Source: an uncultured Bacteroidales bacterium (GTDB taxonomy: Bacteria; Bacteroidota; Bacteroidia; Bacteroidales; UBA932). From it: a stretch of DNA of 18,907 bases. A model generated the notes under the pieces. It had not been told where the DNA came from, searched no databases, and saw only the letters and a program-made list of their open reading frames with translations. The first letter of the stretch is position 1, and each line of letters starts with the position of its first letter. A program made the position numbers and the translations under genes. The stretch is taken from positions 1-18,907 of the forward strand of contig CAMFSN010000019.1 of NCBI GenBank assembly GCA_945983015.1, in the 5' to 3' direction. Below, one piece after another: positions 1-6,870 of this stretch.

Positions 1-386
1 CAGTTCTGGACGTGGACTTCGTATGTGTGGTGGCTGACAAGGATGACAAGATAGTGGGCTTTGCCTTCTGCGTGCCGTCCCTTGCGAAAGCCGTAAAGAA
101 AAGCCGGGGACACCTCTTCCCGTTCGGCTTGTTCAGAATCCTGCACGCCCTTAAAAAGAACGACACTTTGGAGGCACTGATGATAGGTATTCTGCCAGAA
201 TACCAGAACAAAGGCGCATTCGTGCCTATGTTCCAGTATCTGCTCGAGAATCTGAAAAAGAGACACATTACCAAACTCATTACGAATCCTCAGCTCTCAG
301 ATAACGTAGAGGTGCAGAATATGTTCCATAAGTACGAACATACCAACTATATGGTTCGTAGGAGTTATACGAAAGAAATAATATAG
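1..386 (+). CDS. GNAT-like N-acetyltransferase family protein, C-terminal part (5' end outside window)
   Basis: The reading frame is open from the first bases of the window, so only the C-terminal part of about 128 residues is present; the GTG at position 12 is an internal codon, not a start. The visible part resembles the C-terminal lobe of the roughly 370-residue Bacteroidota acetyltransferase-like proteins. It has a strand with VADKDDKIVGFAF, then GILPEYQNKG, where family members have an acyl-CoA-binding strand and loop, then NPQLSDN and a basic tail. The substrate cannot be read from the sequence. The ROK kinase starts 7 bp after its stop codon, so the two are probably cotranscribed. The family-level call is fairly secure; enzymatic activity is inferred. 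Confidence 0.65.
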   Translation, partial: VLDVDFVCVVADKDDKIVGFAFCVPSLAKAVKKSRGHLFPFGLFRILHALKKNDTLEALMIGILPEYQNKGAFVPMFQYLLENLKKRHITKLITNPQLSDNVEVQNMFHKYEHTNYMVRRSYTKEII

Positions 387-392
387 CATTTT

Positions 393-1361
393 ATGGATAG
401 CAAGGCTAAAAATTACGTAGTAGGCATCGATATTGGAGGCCAGAGCGCGAAATTAGGAATCATAGACAGAAGAGGAAACGTGGTCAGTGAGACTTCGGTA
501 GTCTCTAACAGGCACACAGATGAGCAGGAATTTGTGGATTACCTCGCTGATGCCCTCAAGGCCCTTATAAACAAGGCAGGAGTAGAAGGAGAAGTAGTCG
601 GAGTGGGCGTAGGCGCCCCTTGTGCCAATTATCGCCGCGGCACTATAGATAACGCCGCTAATGTCACCTGGGCCTCTGGAAAGATCGTTCCATTCTCCGA
701 GATGCTATCCAAGGCTCTTGGCGGCATTCCTGTAGCCTTGACTAATGATGCCAATGCCGCTGCCCTCGGCGAGATGTACTACGGCGCTGCCCGAGGTATG
801 AAGGATTTTATAGTAATTACCTTGGGTACAGGTGTGGGAAGCGGTATCGTAATAGACGGCAAGCTGCTCTACGGTTACGATGGCTTTGCAGGAGAACTGG
901 GACACGTGAGGGTGGTAAGATATAACGGACGTCCTTGCGGATGTGGCGGCATAGGCTGTCTGGAGACATATTGCTCTGCAATAGGTATCACCAGAACTGC
1001 CAGGGAACTTATGGAGACCTCAGATGAGCCTAGTGTCCTTAGGAGTTTCGACAATCTTACAGCCAAAGATGTTCAGGAAGCCGCATTTGCAGGAGATAAG
1101 ATAGCTAATAAGGTATATGAGTTTACAGGGAAGATACTTGGTGAGGCATTGGCCGGCTTCATAGCCTTCTCTGCCCCTCAGGCCATCATACTTTTCGGTG
1201 GAGTAGCCAAGGCCCGTAGACTGCTCTATGACCCTGCAGTAAAAGCTATGAATGAGGCTGTATGCCCTCTTTGGAGGGATAAGGTTCAACTCTTGTTCTC
1301 CGAGTTGAAGGATTCAGATGCAGCTATACTTGGCTCATCGGCCATAGCCTGGGAGCTTTAG
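393..1361 (+). CDS. ROK family sugar kinase (glucokinase-like)
   Basis: A 322-residue protein of usual ROK length that probably phosphorylates glucose, N-acetylglucosamine or a related hexose with ATP in the cytoplasm. The N-terminal phosphate-binding motif GIDIGGQSAKLG lies at residues 11-22. The catalytic Asp is in TNDANAAALGE (D119). A glycine-rich TLGTGVGSGI follows at 143-152. The ROK signature with its structural zinc site is complete: GELGH (E168, H171) and CGCGGIGCLE, with cysteines 182, 184 and 189. ROK repressors carry an N-terminal helix-turn-helix; this protein has none, so it is an enzyme rather than a regulator. It begins 7 bp after the acetyltransferase stop and ends inside a perfect hairpin shared with the convergent thioesterase gene. 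Sugar specificity is not decidable from these motifs. Confidence 0.9.
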   Translation: MDSKAKNYVVGIDIGGQSAKLGIIDRRGNVVSETSVVSNRHTDEQEFVDYLADALKALINKAGVEGEVVGVGVGAPCANYRRGTIDNAANVTWASGKIVPFSEMLSKALGGIPVALTNDANAAALGEMYYGAARGMKDFIVITLGTGVGSGIVIDGKLLYGYDGFAGELGHVRVVRYNGRPCGCGGIGCLETYCSAIGITRTARELMETSDEPSVLRSFDNLTAKDVQEAAFAGDKIANKVYEFTGKILGEALAGFIAFSAPQAIILFGGVAKARRLLYDPAVKAMNEAVCPLWRDKVQLLFSELKDSDAAILGSSAIAWEL

Positions 1362-1376
1362 AAGAACTAAAGCTCC
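1352..1376. terminator. Perfect 10-bp hairpin containing both convergent stop codons
   Basis: GGAGCTTTAG (1352-1361), a 5-nt loop AAGAA, then the exact reverse complement CTAAAGCTCC (1367-1376). The TAG of the ROK gene ends the left arm and the TAG of the thioesterase gene, read on the minus strand, ends the right arm. The stem is therefore coding for both genes, and both proteins end in Glu-Leu. On the plus strand a T5 run (1382-1386) follows after 5 nt; on the minus strand no T-run follows. It could act as a weak bidirectional terminator or an RNA 3'-end stabiliser. The stem is certain; its function is inferred. Confidence 0.55.
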
Positions 1377-1762
1377 AGGAGTTTTTCAGTGAGTTCCGGC
1401 CATTTTTCCTGAAAGGAGAAAGGTCTGCCTTCAGAGATAAAACAGTGAGTGCTTGTAGCTTTGCATACGAGCACTCCTTTTACTTTCATCTGGTACTCGA
1501 AACTGAGTTTCAGTGTGCTCAAATCCTTGACTTTTAATGAAATTTCTATCTCGTCCTTAAAGGTGGTAGGCTTCTTGTAATCTATGCTAAGGGACACGAC
1601 AGGGGAGACAATACCTTCCGCTTCCATCTTCTCGAATCCATAACCCAGTTCATCCAGAACATAGATTCTGGCTTCTTCCATAAACCTGATGTAATTAGAG
1701 TGATGGGTAATGCCCATCTTGTCACATTCGTAATACTTTACGACTCTTTTAAAATTTTCCAT
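1367..1762 (-). CDS. Acyl-CoA thioesterase, YbgC/FadM-type 4HBT hotdog protein
   Basis: A 131-residue single hotdog-fold protein, the normal length for the 4-hydroxybenzoyl-CoA thioesterase family, which hydrolyses acyl-CoA thioesters in the cytoplasm. The catalytic region at residues 10-35 reads YYECDKMGITHHSNYIRFME, with Asp14 in the position of the catalytic acid and the HHSNYIRF helix start typical of the family. The second half (SLSIDYKKPTTFKDEIEI) is the usual central strand region. Its ATG overlaps the 3' end of the DUF5106 gene by 14 bp, so it is the last gene of the flavodiiron operon. Its stop lies in the hairpin shared with the ROK gene. The chain-length preference cannot be predicted. 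Confidence 0.88.
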   Translation of the reverse strand: MENFKRVVKYYECDKMGITHHSNYIRFMEEARIYVLDELGYGFEKMEAEGIVSPVVSLSIDYKKPTTFKDEIEISLKVKDLSTLKLSFEYQMKVKGVLVCKATSTHCFISEGRPFSFQEKWPELTEKLLEL

Positions 1763-2639
1763 AATATAAACTTAATTCTTGTCTAAGTCTTGGGATGAGT
1801 TTTTCCTCAGGAGCATCCTTTAGAAGTACAGTCTTATCCTTACCCAGAAGATATACGGAAGGAATGGCCCTGATATTATAGCTATCCATATTTCTAAGTT
1901 CCAGCAGGGGATCATAGGCCACTATCCACTCCTTGGGATAATCTCCCAAATGCTCGTGCCACAGTTCTAAATCCTCATCTATATACATCGAAAGCACTTT
2001 CAGATGCTTGTCTCTCACTGCCTGGCTTATCAATTCATCCCTGCTCAGAACTTCTATGATTTCCTTGCAGGAAGCGCAGCCGGGGTTACTGAAGAAGAGC
2101 AGCACAAACTCTGCATCTATCTCGTAAAGCCTCAGATCCCTGCCTTTCCGGTCCACCATACTGAAATCCCTGGCTTTGCTTCCCACTGCGTTCAGGGCAC
2201 AACGCCTTGCTATTCCTTCATATCGCTCTCCACCCACTTTGGCTGCCAATTTCCCGAATAGGTCTTCGTTCCTATATGGGGAAAGGGGGTCATAGAGATA
2301 TTTTTCGGCTAGGGCCAATATCCTTTCGGGATCCTTTCCATAAGCCTTGATAAGAGAGGCTTCGGCTTTATCCAGACTCACTTGTTCACTTATCCATAGG
2401 AAGTTGGCAAATTGCCCTTCCACTTGGGCGGCATAGCATTTAGGGCTAAGGGCATCCCAGAAATGCTCCATCAGATAATCCATTTTATCCTGAGGCTCAT
2501 TTATGATGCCGGGGACATTTGGCAAGCTGAAATTCAAGGAATCAGTCTGAGGCAAAGAAGACTTTCTGGAATTATTTCTGCCGGAGCAGCCTTCCAGAAT
2601 CATCAAAGCTATAGTCAGGATAAGCAGACAGCCTTTCAT
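1749..2639 (-). CDS. DUF5106 / thioredoxin-like lipoprotein
   Basis: A 296-residue protein with a lipoprotein signal: MKGC, a hydrophobic stretch, then LEGC with lipidated Cys18. The middle (about residues 45-150) matches the DUF5106 pattern of Bacteroidota thiol-disulfide proteins, including AEKYLYDPLSPYRNEDL. The rest is a thioredoxin/TlpA-type fold with the redox pair C188-A-S-C191 after FFSNPG and the cis-proline at AIP (P260). It probably acts in the periplasm as a membrane-anchored thiol reductase or folding factor. No acidic lipoprotein export signal follows the Cys (next residues SGRNNS), which argues against surface exposure. Its start overlaps the flavodiiron stop by one base (TGATG) and its end overlaps the thioesterase start. 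The partner protein is unknown. Confidence 0.85.
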   Translation of the reverse strand: MKGCLLILTIALMILEGCSGRNNSRKSSLPQTDSLNFSLPNVPGIINEPQDKMDYLMEHFWDALSPKCYAAQVEGQFANFLWISEQVSLDKAEASLIKAYGKDPERILALAEKYLYDPLSPYRNEDLFGKLAAKVGGERYEGIARRCALNAVGSKARDFSMVDRKGRDLRLYEIDAEFVLLFFSNPGCASCKEIIEVLSRDELISQAVRDKHLKVLSMYIDEDLELWHEHLGDYPKEWIVAYDPLLELRNMDSYNIRAIPSVYLLGKDKTVLLKDAPEEKLIPRLRQELSLYYGKF

Positions 2640-3823
2640 CAGCGCTCTATTTTATTCAAAAGTTCGTCAAAGACTTGTTGGTTCTCAGCTTTGAAGCTGC
2701 TCCTTATGCTTAAGACAGGATCTACAATGTCCACATTTTTCATCTCTGCGCACATCTCTATCATAATTCTAGCTGCGGAAGGGGCCCAGGAGCCGTTTTC
2801 CACTATGGCCACCTTTCTCTTCTGATAAGCCTTGATCTGCAATCTATGCAGAAAATCATACATAGGAGTATAGAGCTGGGCATCGTAAGAGCTGGCACAG
2901 AGAATCATCCTGGAAAAACGAAAGGCTTGAGCCACATTTTCAGCCATATCGCTGGTACACAGGTCGGAAAGCAGCACCTTCACGCCCCTTGACTCCAGTT
3001 TCTCGGCCAATTTTCGTGCGACCTTCATCGTATTTCCGTAAATACTTGCGCAGGCGATGAAAACCCCGTCTTCTTCAGGCTCATAGGAGCTCCACTTTGA
3101 GTATAAGTTCAGGTATCTGCCAAGTTCCTTCGTGAGGATAGGACCGTGCAGGGAACAGATTCTGTGGATTTCTTTTCCAGCAAGTTTCTTCAGTACCCCC
3201 TGTACCGGAGCCCCATACTTGCCCACGATGTTAAAGTAATAGCGTCTGGCTTCTGGCAGCCAATCCTTTTCTTCGCTGTCGTCGTAACCACAGAGGGAAA
3301 GGGCACCGAACTTTCCGAAGGCATCTGCACTATAGAGCGTCCCGTCGAAACTATCGTAAGTCATTATCACTTCAGGCCAATGAACCATAGGAGCGGTGCA
3401 GAATTCGAGTTTGTGCTCGCCAAGATCCAGGCTGTCCCCATCCTTGACTGCAATGCTCTGTTCCTGAGGCAGGCAGAAATCTTCGAAGAACTGCGGCAGC
3501 ATATTCAGGGCCTTCGCGCTGGCAACAAGTTTCACCTTAGGAAAACTGTCTATTACCCATTTGACAAGGGAAGAATGATCTGGTTCCAGGTGCTGGACTA
3601 TCAGGTAATCCAATGTCCTGCCCTCTAAGGCTTCCAGCAACTGTGGCTTCCATTCTTCCGCCTTTTTTGCATCCGTGGTGTCCAGTAGGGCTGTCTTCTC
3701 ATCCAATATCAGGTAGGAGTTGTAAGCCATTCCCTCTCTGAGTTTATACTGATTTTCAAAGAGAACCAGGTCCTTGTCGTCTATGCCGACATATTTTACT
3801 TTGTCATTCAATGTGTTATTCAT
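2639..3823 (-). CDS. fprA: Flavodiiron protein (FprA, A-type flavoprotein)
   Basis: A 394-residue soluble enzyme that reduces O2 to water and/or NO to N2O, protecting anaerobes from oxidative or nitrosative stress. The N-terminal metallo-beta-lactamase-like domain (about 1-250) keeps all diiron ligands: H78-x-E80-x-D82-H83 in QHLEPDHSS, H148 in MVHWPE, D167 in SADAFGKFG and H226 in SLHGP. The C-terminal flavodoxin domain (about 253-390) begins with VFIACASIYGNT, the FMN phosphate loop. No rubredoxin domain is fused, so electrons must come from a separate donor. It is the first gene of a minus-strand operon with the DUF5106 lipoprotein and thioesterase, behind a TAAATTTG promoter box. Whether O2 or NO is the main substrate cannot be read from the sequence. 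Confidence 0.95.
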   Translation of the reverse strand: MNNTLNDKVKYVGIDDKDLVLFENQYKLREGMAYNSYLILDEKTALLDTTDAKKAEEWKPQLLEALEGRTLDYLIVQHLEPDHSSLVKWVIDSFPKVKLVASAKALNMLPQFFEDFCLPQEQSIAVKDGDSLDLGEHKLEFCTAPMVHWPEVIMTYDSFDGTLYSADAFGKFGALSLCGYDDSEEKDWLPEARRYYFNIVGKYGAPVQGVLKKLAGKEIHRICSLHGPILTKELGRYLNLYSKWSSYEPEEDGVFIACASIYGNTMKVARKLAEKLESRGVKVLLSDLCTSDMAENVAQAFRFSRMILCASSYDAQLYTPMYDFLHRLQIKAYQKRKVAIVENGSWAPSAARIMIEMCAEMKNVDIVDPVLSIRSSFKAENQQVFDELLNKIER

Positions 3824-3858
3824 TTATTTATCGTAATGTTGGCTCGCATTTTGTGGTA

Positions 3859-3890
3859 CAAATTTAACTATATTTTATATAATAGTAAAA
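3859..3890 (-). promoter_or_regulatory. Predicted Bacteroidota-type promoter of the flavodiiron operon
   Basis: On the minus strand TAAATTTG (3859-3866) matches the Bacteroidota -7 consensus TAnnTTTG exactly. TTTTAC (3885-3890) lies 18 nt upstream, a degenerate -33 element. The predicted leader to the ATG at 3823 is about 30 nt. The same arrangement occurs before the phosphofructokinase gene. Confidence 0.6.
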
Positions 3891-3899
3891 GATATTGTT

Positions 3900-4307
3900 A
3901 TGAGAAAAATCATTACGCTTATCTGCGCTCTGGTCGCAGGACTTGCTATGTTGTCATCTTGTGCCCATCAGGAATTGAATGGCAAGTGGAAGGTCCTCAG
4001 TATAGATCAGGTGGAAATCGGTCCAGATATTTTCAATGAAGCCACTCTGGAAATTAACCTGGCAAAAGGGGAGTATTATGGAGTTACAGGAGTAAATCAT
4101 CTGAACGGAAAAGTGCTGATAGACAAAAATAGGATAGATTTTCAGGATGGTCCGATGACCAAAATGGCAGCAGACCCACATTCGATGGAGGTCGAATCCG
4201 CTTATATTCACGCACTGCTGGAAGCTGAAAGCTACAGTTTCGAAAATGAAAGACTCTTACTCAAAGACGGACTCGGGAATACGGTGATGGTTCTCGAAGC
4301 CAGATAA
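3900..4307 (+). CDS. META domain lipoprotein (HslJ-like)
   Basis: A 135-residue protein with a basic start (MRK), a hydrophobic segment and the lipobox LSSC (Cys21), so a lipoprotein. Residues 25-135 form a single META domain: LNGKWKVLSIDQ at the start, the central LEINLAKGEYYGVTGVNHLNGK corresponding to the usual 'G.tGCN.y.G' turn, MTKMAA at the 'T.mAC' position, and a closing LLLKDGLGNTVM. Two positions often held by cysteine in this family (GCN, MAC) are Val and Ala here, so no internal disulfide is expected. The cellular role of META proteins is poorly known; in E. coli, HslJ is linked to heat and novobiocin tolerance. It stands alone, divergent from the flavodiiron operon. Its own promoter is not clear. 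Confidence 0.85.
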   Translation: MRKIITLICALVAGLAMLSSCAHQELNGKWKVLSIDQVEIGPDIFNEATLEINLAKGEYYGVTGVNHLNGKVLIDKNRIDFQDGPMTKMAADPHSMEVESAYIHALLEAESYSFENERLLLKDGLGNTVMVLEAR

Positions 4308-4311
4308 GAAT

Positions 4312-4338
4312 AAAAAAAGGCGGCCGAGGGGCCGCCTT
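4312..4338 (-). terminator. Intrinsic terminator of the phosphofructokinase gene
   Basis: A perfect 9-bp GC-rich stem: AAGGCGGCC (4317-4325), loop GAGG, GGCCGCCTT (4330-4338). Read on the minus strand it is followed by a run of seven T, a textbook rho-independent terminator 10 bp after the phosphofructokinase stop. On the plus strand it follows the META gene by 9 bp but only TTAATTGATTG follows the stem, so plus-strand activity would be weaker. Confidence 0.9.
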
Positions 4339-4348
4339 AATTGATTGA

Positions 4349-5578
4349 TTACCACTCCAGGATTTTCTTGAAGTCGTAGTCCTCTGGATTTGCCAGGTAT
4401 TTCTTTGCGGCCTCATAGTCTGCTTCAGTGATATAGTGGCAGATATGATTGTAGTAATTCTGAGCGGTGCCACCTTCGATGTTTACGCGACGAGGTGGAA
4501 TCTTGCCCTCCTCATTCTGCAAATCGTGCAGGTACAAAGGCTTGGCATCTCCGTTATGATCCACGAATACCATACAGCCGGTTTCTCCCTTTTCAAACAG
4601 TTCATATACGCCCATAGCGAGCTCTGTGCAGTAAGTAAGGTCGAAGGCGATAGGGTCTTGGCAACGAACGTCGTATCCGATTTCGATAGGACGGGTTTTG
4701 ATCTTTATGCCTATCTTCTTGAATTCTTTTTCCAGGATATCGTTGAACATCACAGCCTTGGAAATCTTGCCAAGTTCAGGGTGACCGTGCTCATCGTAGG
4801 TTAGATTTGCCCCCGTAGCCTTGATCTCCTCAGGGTCCAGGTCGTGGAATACGCCCTCGGCTACCACTACTGTACCGTAATCAATGCCCAAGAGTTTGCG
4901 CTTGATGATGGCGCTGATGGTGAGCTTGATGATTTTGTCAATTCCAATCTGAGTCTTGTTGAACATCTCAGGAATGATGGTCATAGGGCAGTGAGTGGAC
5001 TCCCCGATTCCAAGTGCAAGGTGACCTGCGCTACGGCCCATAGCTGAGATGAGCAGCCAGTTGCCTGAAGTGCGGGCATCCTCATAAGCGGTACGGGCGA
5101 TGTGAGCACCTTCGTCCTTGGCAGAATTAAATCCGAAAGTAGGAGTATTGTTTGGCAGCGGAAGATCGTTGTCGATAGTCTTAGGAACGTGAATGTTAGC
5201 GATAGGGTATTTCTTAGCCTCCAAGAACTTCGCGATCCTGTTAGCGGTAGAAGCGGTATCGTCGCCACCTACGGTCACCAGGAGCTTGATGTCGTTCTGG
5301 GTGAAGAGTTCCAGGTTAAAGTTCTTTTCGAAGTCTTCGTTGGTCGGCTTGAAGCGGCTCATCTGAAGGTAGCTGCCACCTCTGTTGAAGTAAGCGTCTG
5401 CCTTGAAAAAGTCGATGTCCTCGATACGAGGAGTCTTTGAGAAGAGTCCGCTGTAACCGCCGTGCAGGCCAATTACGCGATAATCGTTTGCAAGAAAAGT
5501 CTTAGCGACTGAACATACGACGGTGTTCATCCCAGGAGCTGGGCCACCGCCACAAAGAATAATTACAGAACCTTTCAT
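4349..5578 (-). CDS. pfp: 6-phosphofructokinase, probably pyrophosphate-dependent
   Basis: A 409-residue PfkA-superfamily enzyme that interconverts fructose 6-phosphate and fructose 1,6-bisphosphate. The N-terminal glycine loop is CGGGPAPGMN (9-18). The phosphoryl-donor motif is GGDD (104-107) and the catalytic segment is PKTIDNDLP (132-140). An Asp in the second position of GGDD together with Lys before TIDND is the established signature of pyrophosphate rather than ATP use; ATP enzymes have GGDGS and GTIDND. MGRSAGH (180-186) is the fructose 6-phosphate-binding MGR motif. The gene has its own promoter in the 43-bp gap after the GH13 gene and a strong terminator, so it can be expressed alone. 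Pyrophosphate use would make the step reversible and serve both glycolysis and gluconeogenesis. Donor specificity is inferred from two residues. Confidence 0.88.
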   Translation of the reverse strand: MKGSVIILCGGGPAPGMNTVVCSVAKTFLANDYRVIGLHGGYSGLFSKTPRIEDIDFFKADAYFNRGGSYLQMSRFKPTNEDFEKNFNLELFTQNDIKLLVTVGGDDTASTANRIAKFLEAKKYPIANIHVPKTIDNDLPLPNNTPTFGFNSAKDEGAHIARTAYEDARTSGNWLLISAMGRSAGHLALGIGESTHCPMTIIPEMFNKTQIGIDKIIKLTISAIIKRKLLGIDYGTVVVAEGVFHDLDPEEIKATGANLTYDEHGHPELGKISKAVMFNDILEKEFKKIGIKIKTRPIEIGYDVRCQDPIAFDLTYCTELAMGVYELFEKGETGCMVFVDHNGDAKPLYLHDLQNEEGKIPPRRVNIEGGTAQNYYNHICHYITEADYEAAKKYLANPEDYDFKKILEW

Positions 5579-5611
5579 TTCTTATATATTATGTTATAAA
5601 ATTTCGCGACG

Positions 5612-5643
5612 CAAAAATACATTATTTCCTATAAATAGTAAAA
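5612..5643 (-). promoter_or_regulatory. Predicted promoter of the phosphofructokinase gene
   Basis: Minus-strand TATTTTTG (5612-5619) matches TAnnTTTG exactly; TTTTAC (5638-5643) lies 18 nt upstream. The upstream element and half the spacer fall inside the last codons of the GH13 gene. The predicted leader to the ATG at 5578 is about 28 nt and AT-rich, with no Shine-Dalgarno sequence. Confidence 0.6.
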
Positions 5644-6869
5644 TCCTTTGCCTTAACTACCAGGTTCACAGTTTCAGGCAGTGAGCTGTCGGCTGAAGAT
5701 GGAATGTGTATCTTCAGGGAGACATCGGATTTTTTAAAATTGCAGACCACAAGGGTGTCCTTTCCACGCAGGAAAGCGAAATGATGATTAGGGTCAAATC
5801 CTCCTTCCGGAGATTGGCAGTAGCAGAGATCGTAATTGGAGCTCTCTTCCAGTTCTGCCTTCAGGGCCAGGGTCTGCCTGTACTTCGAGAGTACTGCCTT
5901 CTGCTGCGGATTGAGCTTTCCCAATGGATTGATGGCTCTGGCAGCATCGAAGATGGAAGTCCGTCCTGCAGCTCCGTCTGCGGCGTCTTCTCCAATCTCC
6001 TGCCCGAAGTATAGCATAAAGGCGGTAGGGTAGAACAGGGCGCTCACTCCCAGGGCTGCATAGGCCAGTTCAGGATGATGTGCGAAACGCTTGGAAGCTA
6101 TTCTCTGCTCATCGTGATTCTCTAGAAAGTTCAGCATCCTGGACTGCAGGGGACCGAGTCTCTGCCAATTGGTCGTGATGTTTCGGGCTGAGGCTCCGGC
6201 GCAGCTGACAGCGCGCAGGGTGTCGTATAGGCCGGACTTGTCGTAGAGCAGGTCGAAATTGGCCTGGTAGGAAAAGAGAGAATACTTGTTCATATCATAG
6301 ACCTCGGCGATGAAAAGCAAGTCAGGGAATTCAGCCTTGGCCGCGGATATGAGGTACTGCCAGAAATCCAGGGGGACTAGCTCCACCATATCGCAGCGGA
6401 AGCCGTCCACGCCCATAGATGCCCAGAAACGCAGGATGTCGAGCATTTTCTGCCAATTTTCCCTGCACCCATAGTCTATCTTATCCGTGTCGGTCCAGTC
6501 GTAATCGCAGCGTCCCAGAGTTTTGATGCCGCCGTGACTGTCCTGGTAATCAGGGCTGACGTGATTAGGGACAAAGTCTATAAGTACTTTTAAGCCATTG
6601 TTATGAGCGCGCCTAATCATAGCCTTGAATTCGTCCAGGCGCCTGTCAGGATCGTCGGCCAGGTATGGATTTACGTCATAATAGTCCGAAATGGAGAAAG
6701 GTGAGCCTATGTTACCTTTGACATAAGGGGCATCCATACTGTGACGAATCACACCCGTAAACCATATATGTGTAACAGATAAAGACTTAAGGTAATCAAA
6801 TGTCTTTTTGTTGAAAGAAGAGAAACGACCTTTTGAAAAAAGTCGGGGAAGCACCTGATAGATAATCAT
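5622..6869 (-). CDS. Cytoplasmic GH13 alpha-amylase family glycosidase
   Basis: A 415-residue alpha-glucan-active enzyme with all GH13 signature regions: region I DFVPNH (98-103), region II GFRCDMVE with nucleophile D160, region III AEVYD with acid/base E189, and region IV NFLENHDEQR with transition-state Asp253. The barrel starts at once (MIIYQVLPRLF) and there is no signal peptide or lipobox, so it probably acts on imported maltodextrins in the cytoplasm. A short C-terminal beta domain (about 335-415, FAFLRGKDTLVVCNF) follows. One base separates its ATG from the alkaline phosphatase stop, so it is the third gene of the methyltransferase operon. The downstream phosphofructokinase would consume the hexose phosphate made from its product. 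Exact specificity is not determined. Confidence 0.9.
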   Translation of the reverse strand: MIIYQVLPRLFSKGRFSSFNKKTFDYLKSLSVTHIWFTGVIRHSMDAPYVKGNIGSPFSISDYYDVNPYLADDPDRRLDEFKAMIRRAHNNGLKVLIDFVPNHVSPDYQDSHGGIKTLGRCDYDWTDTDKIDYGCRENWQKMLDILRFWASMGVDGFRCDMVELVPLDFWQYLISAAKAEFPDLLFIAEVYDMNKYSLFSYQANFDLLYDKSGLYDTLRAVSCAGASARNITTNWQRLGPLQSRMLNFLENHDEQRIASKRFAHHPELAYAALGVSALFYPTAFMLYFGQEIGEDAADGAAGRTSIFDAARAINPLGKLNPQQKAVLSKYRQTLALKAELEESSNYDLCYCQSPEGGFDPNHHFAFLRGKDTLVVCNFKKSDVSLKIHIPSSADSSLPETVNLVVKAKDFTIYRK

Positions 6870-6870
6870 A

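Noticed and set aside
3834..3876. Promoter boxes for the META gene (TAATGTTG at 3834-3841, TATATTTT at 3869-3876)
   Set aside because: Each has a mismatch to TAnnTTTG and neither has an upstream element at the right distance; too weak to annotate.
3836..4039. Plus-strand open frame overlapping the start of the META lipoprotein
   Set aside because: It is a different frame of the same region with no signal or family pattern; the META frame has a lipobox and a full domain.
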